Under the pieces are notes generated by a model that worked only from the letters and a program-made list of their open reading frames with translations, searched no databases and was not told the DNA's origin. From Chondrosia reniformis (lineage: Eukaryota; Porifera; Demospongiae; Chondrillida; Chondrillidae): 64,000 bases of DNA. The position numbers were made by a program, and so were the translations under genes. The stretch lies in the NCBI GenBank assembly GCA_947172415.1, contig OX359196.1, forward strand, positions 250,501 through 314,500, written 5' to 3'. Shown piece by piece: positions 35,234 through 46,305 of the stretch; the stretch's first letter is position 1, and each line of letters begins with the position of its first letter.

Positions 35234-38200
35234 CTATTTAATTAGTCCCTTTTGCTTCAAAGTCTTGATAAACTGCTTCTGTCTGTAGACATCCACTGCC
35301 AACCCGAGAGAGAGGAAGATGTTGATGAGCTAAGGGACAAGAACGAGAGGACATGTTACTGAAATGTTAATCGCACACAATTCAATCTTGATCTGAATAC
35401 CATAATAAATTATCAAATGCTAGGAACAGCTTAAATTTTTAGCAAATACTTGTGGCCCAGTGGAGAAGAAGAGAAGTAACTCTTAAAACTCTTGTATCCT
35501 CATCCAAGCTCTCACTAGGTTTAGTTCCCTATAGGCCTTTAATCTTAAGTAGATGTAGCATGTTGAAAAGTTGTGTTAAATTATTCTTGTAAACTTGAAG
35601 AGCACGTCATAATGTATTCAAAGATAATAATTCACACTAAAGACACCTATACAGGTACAATGATTCAGAGAGTTTACCAGCTCAGAGGGTATTACTTACT
35701 TCAAGGACAATGAGTCCGATGCCAATTCCTCCCAGAACAAGGGAATATTGCATTATAGTAGCAGAAATTGTTGCCAGACAACCTTGCTGGTGAATGTTGG
35801 ACAGCCTCGTTGGGTCATTTCGCGCACTATATCCACACTGGTAGTTTATTACCTCTGTGTCTGGTGGCTATGGAAACAGGAGAGTACATGTATCTGGTGG
35901 CTATGGAAACAGGAGAGTACATGTATCTGGTGGCTATGGAAACAGGAGAGTACATGTGTCTGGTTGCTATGGAAACAGGAGCATGTGTCTGGTGGCTATG
36001 GAAAAATGAGAGTACATGTGTCTGGTTGCTATGGAAACAGGAGAGTACATGTGTCTGGTTACTATGGAAACAGGAGAGTACATGTGTCTGGTTGCTATGG
36101 AAACAGGAGCATGTGTCTGGTGGCTATGGAAACATGAGTGTACATGTGTCTGGTTGCTATGGAAACAGGAGAGTACATGTGTCTGGTGGCTATGGAAACA
36201 GGAGAGTACATGTGTCTGGTTGCTATGGAAACAGGAGAGTACATGTGTCTGGTGGCTATGGAAACAGGAGAGTACATGTGTCTGGTTGCTATGGAAACAG
36301 GAGCATGTGTCTGGTGGCTATGGAAAAATGAGAGTACATGTGTCTGGTTGCTATGGAAACAGGAGAGTACATGTGTCTGGTTACTATGGAAACAGGAGAG
36401 TACATGTGTCTGGTTGCTATGGATATACATATATCACATGTACATGTACGTATATAATATGTACACATGTACATACATACAATATATGCATGTATAGAGT
36501 ACGTCTTACCATGACGCAACATGAAAATGGAGTACCACATTTCTGTAGAGCAGTGCTGTTGCAGGAGAAGTAGAGATTCTTGTCCCAATCATTATAGCTG
36601 TCAAATCCACAACAAGTGAATGTCTACAAAAGAGACTAAAATATAAAGAGTTGAGCATTGATTAATCCACTGTCTCACCATTTGAATTTGATCAATCAGG
36701 TTCTGAAGAGTAGGATCGTCTTGATATCCGTTTATTGCTTCAAGGGTCTGCTGTCTTCCGAATGCCTCAACCTGGAGACAGAAGTGTCATCAACACACAT
36801 CAACCCATGAGGTGTGCTCCGTCAACCTACCTCTCCGCCAAGGAGGAATACTGCTACCACCACGCCAACCTCAATCAAAACAACAATTGACATCAGAATA
36901 CAATACTGTGGAATGAAATACAAAACATATCAATGAATTAATATTATTGTAATGTTATATAAGAAGCTTATAATACACACTATTACTACTGCTATATTAT
37001 ATGTGATCTTGTGTGTAATTACTGTTTTATTGTAGCCTGGGCAGGCTGAACATCAACGATCTCATTATTAGATGTTTACATTTTCCTATTCTGGGAAATA
37101 GGTACTATATAATTTCCAGGATGTGGATATTTGAAAACTTAAAAGTCACCTTGCTACAGGTTAACCCTCAGCTTCCTAGGTCCCTTGCTACAGGTTAACC
37201 CTCAGCTTCCTAGGTCCCCTTGCTACAGGTTAACCCTCAGCTTCCTAGGTCCCCTTGCTACAGGTTAACCCTCAGCTTCCTAGGTCCCTTGCTACAGGTT
37301 AACCCTCAGCTTCCTAGGTCACCTTGCTACAGGTTAACCCTCAGCTTCCTAGGTCCCTTGCTACAGGTTAACCCTCAGCTTCCTAGGTCACCTTGCTACA
37401 GGTTAACCCTCAGCTTCCTAGGTCACCTTGCTACAGGTTAACCCTCAGCTTCCTAGGTCACCTTGCTACAGGTTAACCCTCAGCTTCCTAGGTCCCCTTG
37501 CTACAGGTTAACCCTCAGCTTCCTAGGTCACCTTGCTACAGGTTAACCCTCAGCTTCCTAGGTCCCCTTGCTACAGGTTAACCCTCAGCTTCCTAGGTCA
37601 CCTTGCTACAGGTTAACCCTCAGCTTCCTAGGTCACCTTGCTACAGGTTAACCCTCAGCTTCCTAGGTCCCCTTGCTACAGGTTAACCCTCAGCTTCCTA
37701 GGTCACCTTGCTACAGGTTAACCCTCAGCTTCCTAGGTCACCTTGCTACAGGTTAACCCTCAGCTTCCTAGGTCACCTTGCTACAGGTTAACCCTCAGCT
37801 TCCTAGGTCACCTTGCTACAGGTTAACCCTCAGCTTCCTAGGTCCCCTTGCTACAGGTTAACCCTCAGCTTCCTAGGTCACCTTGCTACAGGTTAACCCT
37901 CAGCTTCCTAGGTCACCTTGCTACAGGTTAACCCTCAGCTTCCTAGGTCACCTTGCTACAGGTTAACCCTCAGCTTCCTAGGTCCCCTTGCTACAGGTTA
38001 ACCCTCAGCTTCCTAGGTCCCCTTGCTACAGGTTAACCCTCAGCTTCCTAGGTCCCTTGCTACAGGTTAACCCTCAGCTTCCTAGGTCACCTTGCTACAG
38101 GTTAACCCTCAGCTTCCTAGGTCACCTTGCTACAGGTTAACCCTCAGCTTCCTAGGTCACCTTGCTACAGGTTAACCCTCAGCTTCCTAGGTCCCTGGGG

Positions 38201-39697
38201 ACCAGGTGCTACACATTGAACACCTGGTTGTACCTGTAAGGCCTCAGAAGTCATGAGTTAACCTACTTATATAAGATCTAAAACCGATCTTAAAGCATCC
38301 ATATCATCATCATTGATCATCCATCTTATGACATACTGATGAGTCCTAATAAGGACAAAACAGCTCGACCATCTCTCTGAGTGGCTAGGGGAGACTCTGG
38401 TTCCCATTAAGTGAACTTCGGTTCCGCCCATTAGCTCATTGCACCCCTCAGGGGACATGAGTGGGCAGGGGTAATGCTATACTTATATGTAGTAAAGGCT
38501 ATGTTGATTATATAAATAATGTATTGATTTAGTTACAACAGTCATTACTAAATATAGCTTGCATGTTACTTTCAACAGTATACCTTTCAATATACAGAGA
38601 AACAACATTGAGAAATAATCAGACAAACTATACTTTCACTGTACATGGTATAGAAGCCATGTTATGACAGCAGCTCAGGATTGTAGGACAGAGGAAGGTT
38701 GAAAAGTGGATCAGCCAAGTCTGACTTGCCAGATCACCTGTTGTAAAATATACTAGCAATAGTCGGCCATTTTCCATGTGCTCTGTATCCTAAATGTGTC
38801 ACATTCCAGTCATCAATTCTCACATCCACTTTGTAAGGCTTCGCCTATAAATAACCTCTTGCATGCACACCATGTGAATGCCATTCACTACTTTTGGACA
38901 TACAATGCACGAAGGGACACCAGGAACTGTCACGTTTGTGGAAACTGACACAATAGACACACAAAACCACATACAAGCAATCTTTATGTAGCAAAATCTC
39001 ACTCTTATCCCCTCCCCCTCCCCCTCCCTCCTGCTCATGTTCTGAAGGAGTAGATACAAACTAGCCTAACCACATTTTAGAGATCATGCTTGGCTTAATG
39101 CTCTTGATGGTGACACTCTTTTCTGCACAATCTTTGTGTGTGTGTCAGTTCATTAATGAACAGCTGGATATAGTTAAGGATCATTAAGACGCATTCCATC
39201 GCTAACTATACTTGTCTTCATCTTGTATGCATTAGCAAAGGAATGTTTCGCCAAATCAGTTATCTCAGCGCTCGTCGGTTTGTGCATTTCCGTAAATTAC
39301 ATGCTACAACCAATTACGGGACAACTGTTGACAAGTTCCGCACAACAGTACACTCACCACAACCAAAAGAACAAAGATTTCTCTCAGCGCCCCCAACCAT
39401 CCGCAGAAACCTATAACCACCAGCAACACTCCCAGGATCACCAAGACGATGCCAGGGGCGGATAGAGAGGACCCGGCAATGTTCTGTATGGCCGGATCGC
39501 TGGAGAGAACGATCACGTAGATCCCTAGAGCAAGAATCGCAATCCCCAACAGCTGCAAATGTACACAAAAATGAATCATTAACGAGCCAATCACGTTGTT
39601 ACGCGATACTCACCCAAACAATGACATTTACTGTAAACAAGAAGAACTTGATCAACAGATTACAAAGGTCCAAATCTCGCTTAATCTCCTTTGCCAT
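35234..39697 (-). CDS. Tetraspanin of the TspanC8 group
   Basis: 264-aa four-pass membrane protein. Exons, all phase 0: 39614-39697, 39358-39552, 36831-36905, 36679-36771, 36510-36623, 35700-35837, 35234-35329. Start MAKEIKRDLDLCNLLIKFFL. TM1 runs through FLFTVNVIVWLLGIAILALG, TM2 is PGIVLVILGVLLVVIGFCG, TM3 ILMSIVVLIEVGVVVAVFLL, TM4 SLVLGGIGIGLIVLELINIF. The large loop has TFTCCGFDSYNDW (the CCG signature), C..C in FSCNSTALQKC, PFSCC, then CGYS and QQGC: eight cysteines in total. That spacing is diagnostic of TspanC8 proteins (TSPAN5/10/14/15/17/33), which in vertebrates escort and regulate the sheddase ADAM10. The third coding exon is preceded by a 2.45-kb intron dominated by a minisatellite. 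Confidence 0.92.
35445..35590 (+). mobile_element. Dispersed element A, partial copy 5
   Basis: In tetraspanin intron 35330-35699. Contains cccagtggagaagaagagaa, ggtttagttccctatagg and gtagatgtagcatgttg, in the orientation of copy 1. Confidence 0.7.
35862..36428 (-). repeat. Minisatellite built on an X-box-like motif
   Basis: About 18 copies alternating between a 33-bp unit and shorter 24-27-bp units in tetraspanin intron 35838-36509. Each contains gttgctatggaaacagg or the ggtggctatggaaac variant. gttgctatggaaac fits the RFX X-box pattern. Copies 4-8 and 14-18 form a higher-order repeat. Confidence 0.93.
37147..38192 (-). repeat. 35-bp minisatellite, about 30 copies
   Basis: Largest array in the window, within tetraspanin intron 36906-39357. 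Unit 34/35 bp with core ctacaggttaaccctcagct followed by tcctaggt. Three unit types differ only at the end (tcacc, tcccc, tccc) and are interspersed. Copies are almost identical, which implies recent expansion or ongoing homogenisation. Confidence 0.97.
38350..38462 (+). mobile_element. Dispersed element C, copy 2
   Basis: Matches 34945-35035; blocks gagtggctaggggagact, aagtgaacttcggttccgcc and cctcaggggacat. The rest of intron 38463-39357 shows no recognisable feature. Confidence 0.5.
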
Positions 39698-40245
39698 CTT
39701 CGCGTTTCGTTACACACCCTACACTTCCTTTTGGAATAAATTATATATATATATATAGCCGGCCTTTTAAGGTTCGATTTCCACTTCAAGTTTCAGGGAG
39801 AAATTTGGAAGCGAATTTTGCATAGGTAAGCGACTCTGCTTCAGCTGTTATACTACTACACTTTTGATTTGTTAAATTGAAATCAGAATATATTATAAAT
39901 AACATGAATCCCTTTAATTTAGGGTTGACCAAAAAAAGATGAAAATCAGTGAAAGTAAACAGAATTAATGTGCGATAAAATGTGTGACAGAGAATGGTCC
40001 CTATACTACATATCATTCATAATAATATATATTTCTATGTAACTTTAATACAAATAGAAGTGCGACACCTGAATGTTCGCAGACTATATATCGTTATAAA
40101 ATGTCAGTCATTGCCACTTGAGTTGTGGTTGCTTAGCAACAGGAATTGTTCAAAGTAGCTCTTTGGAAAATTAAAATGAGTCAAGTGAAACTTGCGAGTC
40201 TGATATTACCCACCTTTGGGTGAAATGTTGCCTAGTAACAAGTTG
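39698..40245. other. Tetraspanin 5' region / ataxin-7 3' region
   Basis: AT-rich intergenic DNA. A TA tract (39742-39757) lies about 50 bp upstream of the tetraspanin start and could serve as its TATA-like element. No genes seen. Confidence 0.5.
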
Positions 40246-43200
40246 CTAGGTAACATGCTGTCGGCCAATCTGTTCTGATGATGGATGATGTGTAAAATGA
40301 GTGGGAAATAATTCGTTACTATGGTGATGTGATGCATCCATCACTCTATCCTCTTTTCGCTTCTTGGCTGGTGGGGAATGAATGGTGGGCGGATACTTTG
40401 CAGGGGGAGGAGCCGGAATTTGAGGGGTGAACAGTGAACCGGGTACCATCTGAGGGTTGGCCATGCAGGGCACGTTGAACAACATCTGTGCGCTCTGACC
40501 AGTCGGTGGATATTGGGATAATGCTGTATTGAAGGGCATACCTGCAGAAGAGATGGAGTGTCTGGGTGAGCATCAATTAGAGAGGGGCTGGTCTATCTAA
40601 ACAACACTTAAAGGAGATGTATTGTAGCTGTTACAGTATCAAACACTATACATTAAATAAGAAAATGGTCACTACATACGTACACTACTACACAAGAGTT
40701 GGTATTCGAAACTTGATACGTAGTACTTGACAGTAAGATGGCTGCATTATAGAAAGCCCTATTTATGGGCCATAATATACAATTTTTATTGGGTTTTAAA
40801 CAGTAATTTGGAGGTGACCACTCGATTCAGGTGACTGCTCTATTCAGGGGACCGCTCTATTCAGGGGACCGCTCTATTCAGGGGACCGCTCTATTCAGGG
40901 GACCGCTAGTACAGATTTTACTGTAGTTGTGTGAGTGCAATAGTGTAACATGAGAATACATAATGTCAAACCTGAAAACTGTAAAGGAGGGTAAGGATTT
41001 CTCCCTAATGTTGTCTGGTGAGGGGAGTGGGAAGTCATGTGACTGAGCAGGGCAGAACTGATTGCCGGTTGGTGGACAGAGTTGGTTTGGAGAGGATTCA
41101 TAACAGCCTGCATATGGGGAGGTGGTAATCCATTCATGTTGAAACACGGAGGAACCTGAAGCAGAGACAAAAGAATGTCCCATGGTAAAGAGAGAGGGGG
41201 CGTGGCAAAAGTACAAAGAAAGGGTGTGGCCAAAGCCCAAGGAAAGGGGCGTGGCCAAAGTACAAAGAAAGGGTGTGGCCAAAGCCCAAGGAAAGGGGCG
41301 TGGCCAAAGCTCAAGGAAAGGGGCGTGGCCAAGGCTCAAGGAGAGGGGCGTGGCCAAAGCTCAAGGAAAGGGGCGTGGCCAAAGCTCAAGGAGAAGGGGT
41401 GTGGCCAAAGCTCAAGGAGAGGGGCGTGGCCAAAGCTCAAGGAGAAGGGGTGTGGCCAAAACTCAAGGAGAAGGGGTGTGGCCAAAACTCAAGGAGAAGG
41501 GGTGTGGCCAAAACTCAAGGAGAAGGGGTGTGGCCAAAACTCAAGGAGAAGGGGTGTGGCCAAAACTCAAGGAGAAGGGGTGTGGCTACAAAATGCTGGA
41601 TCAAGTGTTTGAGTAAGACACTAAACTTACCATTCCAGTCTGAAAGCTACCAGCCAGTTCAAAACCAGCAGATACTGGCTGGTCGTGGTCCTCGTCAGAT
41701 TTAGTACTACTTAAGTCATCGCTGCTACTACAGAATAGAATGCACAAGTTGAGAGGTGGGGAGATGGAGTGGTGGGGAGGTGTGGAGGTGGGGAGGTGGG
41801 GAGATGGAGTGGTGGGGAGATGGAGTGGTGGGGAGGTGGGGAGGTGTGGAGTGGTGGGGAGGTGGGGAGTGGTGGGGAGGTGGGGAGGTGGGGAGTGAAG
41901 AGGTGGAGTGGTAAAGTTTCATTACCTGTTATTATTTATGCTAGGTATTAAATTCAACTCCATCGAAGGAACATTATCCTGATTTTCAGTTTCCACATTA
42001 GGGCTATTATTAGAAATTGGAATTGGAATGTGATTAGACATGTTTGGCAAGAAGTTATTCTCAGAAGGCTGGTTCCAGAGAATATCTTGAAGTTGTTCGA
42101 GGTTTTTTTGCGGTTCAGCCAACAGTAGGTCTTTCCGATGCGGGAGTTGTACTACATGAGATGGGTCTGGCTGCAAAGGTGAAGAGTTTGCGACAACTAG
42201 TGGAGTGATTTCTGGTATGTCACAAGAGGGAGCAGAACGCTCGGTGTGAATGCTTGTATCGCTCAAAGGGGACGTGATCACTGGAGAAGTGGGGAGTTTT
42301 AGGGACAGGTGAACATCAGAACGATATCTTCTCCTCCTAAAAGACTCCTCAGAACCTGTAGATGGATTGAAGAGTGGGTGGATGGATGGGTGGACGGATG
42401 GGTGGATGGATGGGTGGACGGATGGGTGGACGGATGGGTAGGTGAATGGGTGGACGGATGGGTAGGTGGATGGGTAGGTGGATGGGTGGACGGATGGGTA
42501 GGTGGATGGGTGGACGGATGGGTAGGTGGATGGGTGGACGGATGGGTAGGTGGATGGGTAGGTGGATGGGTAGGTGGATGGGTAGGTGGATGGGTAGGTG
42601 GATGGGTAGGTGGATGGGTAGGTGGATGGGTGGACGGATGGGTGGACGGATGGATGGATGGTCTCACCTGTACTACTGACTACTACAGGACCTTGTAATG
42701 ACGAGTATGCATGTTTTCTGTGAACCACAGTCACTTCCGATTGTGTTGAGGAACCTGAAGAGCACACTGGTGTAACTAGGTCCATCATGGCAACCCTGAG
42801 GTTACTATGACAACCAAACATGACAGTCCCTCTGCTGGTCCTACTGGCACCATATCTTGGTGCAATTATTTCTTGGAACAAAGGGTTTTCCTCATTGTCA
42901 CTGGGCCACAAAGGAAGGAGGTCCTCTTTAGACCTGCAAATCAACAATCAGGTAGGATGGATAACAACACACCCACTACATGCTCCGCCCCCACGTGCCA
43001 CACCCACATACATACTTGATACTATTGTCTTCCTTTTCTTTTGATGTGGTTAACTGGCTTTTAGTTGTAAATTGTGCTGCGGGATTTTTTGATGACTTTT
43101 CCTTCTCTTTCTCTCTCTTTTGCTGTTCTCTCTGTTCTCTGTGCAACCGCAGCAACTCGTCAAAAGGCCTACTCCTTCCACCGACATTTCTCTGCTCAGC

Positions 43201-43755
43201 AATAGGATGAACCTGAAGAGTGGAGTGGACATCATGTTAACCATACATCTGTAGAGAGACACTTGACGGCTCTACCTTGCATGTCAGAGATTTGACACAG
43301 TGACGTCCTTCACTCTCTAACCAAACCCCACAGTGAATGTCAGGGTTATACTCTTTGTTTCTCTTGTTTGGCTTCCCTTTATGTGACCCAGATTGATGGT
43401 TGGACACAGGCATGTGCGGGTTGCCATGGTGAACCACTAGAGAGCGGGAACACAATACATGGAAAAATATCGGAGAGGGAGGTGGACTGAGGAGATGGAC
43501 TGAGGGAGAGATGGACTGAGGGAGAGATGGACTGAGGGAGAGATGGACTGAGGGAGAGATGGACTGAGGGAGAGATGGACCGAGGGAGAGATGGACCGAG
43601 GGAGAGATGGACTGAGGGAGAGATGGACAGAGAGGATGACATCAATATACCTAAGTGTGTTTCCATGGCATGCGGGACTACGGGGTGTTGGCACTTGCCA
43701 CACACTACGAGTTGAAATGAATCTCGGGACGGCTCGGTACAACATGGTAACATAT
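40246..43755 (-). CDS. ATXN7: Ataxin-7-like SAGA complex subunit (first exon unresolved)
   Basis: Ataxin-7 family proteins tether the deubiquitinase module of the SAGA coactivator, acting on histone H2B. Exons read: 43651-43755, 43276-43436, 43016-43212, 42668-42933, 41926-42355, 41631-41727, 40972-41155, 40246-40541 (about 578 codons). The first exon supplies the zinc finger: [20 protein letters not shown] then HL. The next gives the SCA7 domain: [20 protein letters not shown] then [11 protein letters not shown] and [11 protein letters not shown] Lys/Glu-rich stretch, a Ser/Pro/Asn-rich middle and a Pro/His/Met-rich tail ending with basic [10 protein letters not shown] follow. The 105-bp exon begins in phase 1, so an upstream exon exists; ATG 44066 (MAVDCATKRSQ) is a candidate but its donor phase does not fit cleanly. 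Intron 42356-42667 is open in frame. Confidence 0.87.
40805..40912 (-). repeat. 17/18-bp short tandem repeat
   Basis: Five to six copies of a unit with core ggggaccgctctattca in ataxin-7 intron 40542-40971. Confidence 0.85.
41185..41592 (-). repeat. 26-bp minisatellite in ataxin-7 intron
   Basis: About 16 copies of units with cores aaaggggcgtggccaaagct and gaaggggtgtggccaaaact in intron 41156-41630. The 5' and 3' halves differ in subtype. Three long frames over it are artefacts. Confidence 0.95.
41755..41915 (-). repeat. ggtggggag repeat
   Basis: Short G-rich units (ggtggggag, gatggagtg) in intron 41728-41925 of the ataxin-7 gene. Confidence 0.9.
42370..42655 (-). repeat. 12-bp minisatellite, in-frame inside ataxin-7 intron
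   Basis: Units ggatgggtaggt and ggatgggtggac, mostly 12 bp, so copy-number changes would keep the frame. On the minus strand the array reads as Tyr-Pro-Ser-Thr and Val-His-Pro-Ser repeats in the ataxin-7 frame. Confidence 0.95.
43485..43632 (-). repeat. 17-bp minisatellite in ataxin-7 intron
   Basis: About eight copies of gagatggactgagggag in intron 43437-43650, between the zinc finger and SCA7 exons. Confidence 0.92.
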
Positions 43756-44533
43756 CTACAAAATGTGAGAAAAAATGGATGACATTAATTAAGGAGGATA
43801 TCGAACCAGTCAGGCACAATTGTGATTATATCACCCAGCCACACATCTAACACACTAGATACAACCATCGCAAAACAGGACACAGTGAGATGTCAAATTT
43901 ATGCATATAAAGTCGACACTTCATTCTCATTCAATGTATAGTAATTCACATACATAAACTAACTATAGACTCGCGCACTCATTCAACTGAATTCACAAAC
44001 CTTCCCAAGCCTGCCTGAGAGACGGCGAACGTTCTGAGAGCGTTTTGTTGCGCAGTCTACCGCCATCTAACGTAAGAAGCGACAGTGCATAAAGCATGTC
44101 AAGGGGCGAATGTCGCCCATAAATTAACTTAGAGTGATAAATACATGAACTAATCCGGCCTTTACACATGGAAAATCATGTACAAAATCATGAAATGGGA
44201 ACTAAACATGTCATAATGTGTTGGTCAATGCGTGAACCTTTTTTTCGAAAGTTTTTCTCGAATTCGGTCCAAGTGGACCTTCTGTCCGAGTTCATACTTT
44301 ATTGCAAGACTTTTAAACATCAAATCATTCCTCGGTCATTCACTAAATAATCTTCTTTGGTTCACAACAGGAGGAACTGTTTAAATTAAATCCAAGCGCA
44401 TACTGTTAATATCAATACAATACTGATAATACGACATAGATTGCGTATAATAGGAATGACTTGGTCCGCCATTTTGATTCCAGTGGTAGAGTTGCGTAAT
44501 AAATAATGTCCGCAAAATCAGATATTTACAGCA
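43756..44533. promoter_or_regulatory. Divergent 5' region ataxin-7 / SENP8
   Basis: Holds the unresolved first exon(s) of the ataxin-7 gene and the SENP8 promoter. An ATG in gttagatggcggtag (minus strand, start 44066) sits in a YY1-like atggcgg context and is the best candidate ataxin-7 start. No other coding signal is convincing. Confidence 0.5.
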
Positions 44534-46211
44534 ATGGAAGATGGCATTGCATTGAGCTATGGAAACGCTCTTCTGAGACAATCTGACCTCAAAATCATAT
44601 CTCAGCAAAATGGATGGCTGAATGACAGAGTAATCGGGTTTATATTCGAGTGAGACACTTTATAGCTTTTTGAAATTACCGATGCAAATAGTATTTTTAT
44701 TTCAATAAAGGCACTTCGAAGCAGAACAATACGAGAGGTGGAACGGGAAATTTGCACTCATAACGGCCGATGTCACGCAGCTAATCAAAGTTTGTTCAGG
44801 TCTGGAAATGCTGTGACAAATTTGGAAATATATTTACATTTATATCACTTTTGACCCCACACCTATGTACAGGGGCTACTTGTGTATGACCCCACACCTA
44901 TGTACAGGGGCTACTTGTGTATGACCCCACACCTATGTACAGGGGCTACTTGTGTATGACCCCACACCTATGTACAGGGGCTACTTGTGTATGACCCCAC
45001 ATCTTATGCTCCACTGGGCCAGACAGCTGTTTCTAGGAATTAATGCCCTTCATTAGTGACCCTTGGAGTCATTCATTTTAGCTAATAGACATCTCTAAAT
45101 TCATTTACAAAAGTACTCATTGCTTATAATCTTATAACCTGTCAAGTGCTTCCATTTAGGTGACGAGTTAGGATTAATTCTGGAACCTTTACAACTGAAG
45201 GAGAAACTACTTGTGGTTTTGACAGTTAATGATAACGAATCTAAAACTGTAGCTGGAGGAAGTCATTGGAGTTTACTTGTGTACCATCGCCATGGCAACA
45301 GTTTCCACCACTATGACTCATTTCATTCATCAAATGCACGCTCAGCAAAAATTTGTGCTTTAAAACTCAAGAGCCACCTGGAGGTGGAGGACAGGGAAGA
45401 TGTGGTTGTCATGGAGATGGAAACACCTCAACAAACAAACGGTCAGCTATTGTGTAAATACTTTAAATACTGATAAAGTGACTTTATCTCTAAAGATTGT
45501 TAACAGGCCAGCTAAAGGCTTCTCTATGTAAAGTTTAAAGAGCTTCATGAACATAAAGGTTTCTTCATTTTTTCAAAATTGTGTTGCTGAGTCTCATTCG
45601 ATTCTCAATGTATGCAACCAGCAACCTCTATTACTTTATTATAATGTAAAGTGTAAACTTTATATTTGTGCTGAATGCATGCATGCTGTATTTTGGTAAG
45701 GTTTAGGTCAAGCCCTGCATGTTTGTATCTGGTTAATTCCTCTAATTGAACTACGTATCAGCAACGTAACATTTGTTAATTATATGTGTCAGCAATAAAG
45801 AATTTTATGTTGCTAATAGTTCAAATAGCTCAATTAATCAGACTGTATTGTGTGTATTAGACTTATTAATTAGTTGTTAATTTTCAGACAACATACTATA
45901 GACTCTCAAATGAATTGTATATTGTATACATAATTCCTCCTATATAAAATGTATCTAATGGCTGGCTAGTTGTGTTATTGTGTGTCATGTCATGTTGCAC
46001 GCTCCTCGCATGCACTGTAGGGCACGACTGCGGAGTGTACATGTGTCTGGTGACAGAATATGTCCTGAAGAAGGAGTTTGATAAAGATTTGACTAACAGC
46101 CTTAAGGAGTTTGTTTCCCCGGCAACCGTCAGCCAATGGAGACTAAACACGATAGAGCTCATTCGCAGACTTAATGCACAATCTACAAATTCTGTAAAAC
46201 TCACAAAATAA
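44534..46211 (+). CDS. SENP8: NEDD8-specific protease SENP8/DEN1
   Basis: 225-aa cysteine protease (C48/Ulp1 clan) that matures NEDD8 and removes it from substrates. Exons: 44534-44649, 44711-44799, 45160-45441, 46021-46211. The start MEDGIALSYGNALLRQSDL corresponds to the vertebrate VLSYMDSLLRQSDV; WLNDRVIGFIFEHFEAEQY and ADVTQLIK follow. The catalytic triad is visible: His104 in AGGSHWSLLVY, Asp121 in FHHYDS, Cys166 in GHDCGVY, with the oxyanion Gln in TPQQTNG. Length equals the vertebrate enzyme (212 aa) plus a short C-terminal extension. Its stop is only 94 bp from the stop of the convergent kinase-like gene. Confidence 0.95.
44868..45000 (+). repeat. 35-bp minisatellite in SENP8 intron
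   Basis: Four perfect copies of a 35-bp unit (core gaccccacacctatgtacag) in intron 44800-45159, directly abutting a fragment of dispersed element A. Confidence 0.95.
45000..45070 (-). mobile_element. Dispersed element A, partial copy 6
   Basis: Contains ccactgggccagacagctgt then ttctaggaattaatgccctt and cattagtgac, the gaaacggctgtc end of the element, in the orientation of copy 7. Confidence 0.7.
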
Positions 46212-46305
46212 TTTTTAGTTAAATGTCAATTTATGAATGTACAAAAAACATGTGTTGCACAAAGTGTCAATGTAGAAGAGAAAAGAATTTAGTGTAGCAT
46301 GTATT

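Noticed and set aside
35748-36588. Several overlapping frames of 110-187 codons
   Set aside because: They translate the X-box-like minisatellite; no start context, domain or splice logic supports them.
37147-38192. CRISPR-like or telomere-like array
   Set aside because: The repeats are head-to-tail without unique spacers and the unit is not a telomere motif, although it contains ttaaccctc.
43379-43819. 146-codon frame extending the ataxin-7 zinc finger exon through the intron
   Set aside because: Its middle translates the 17-bp intronic repeat and its start codon is not ATG; splice sites at 43651 and 43436 give the expected zinc finger to SCA7 order.
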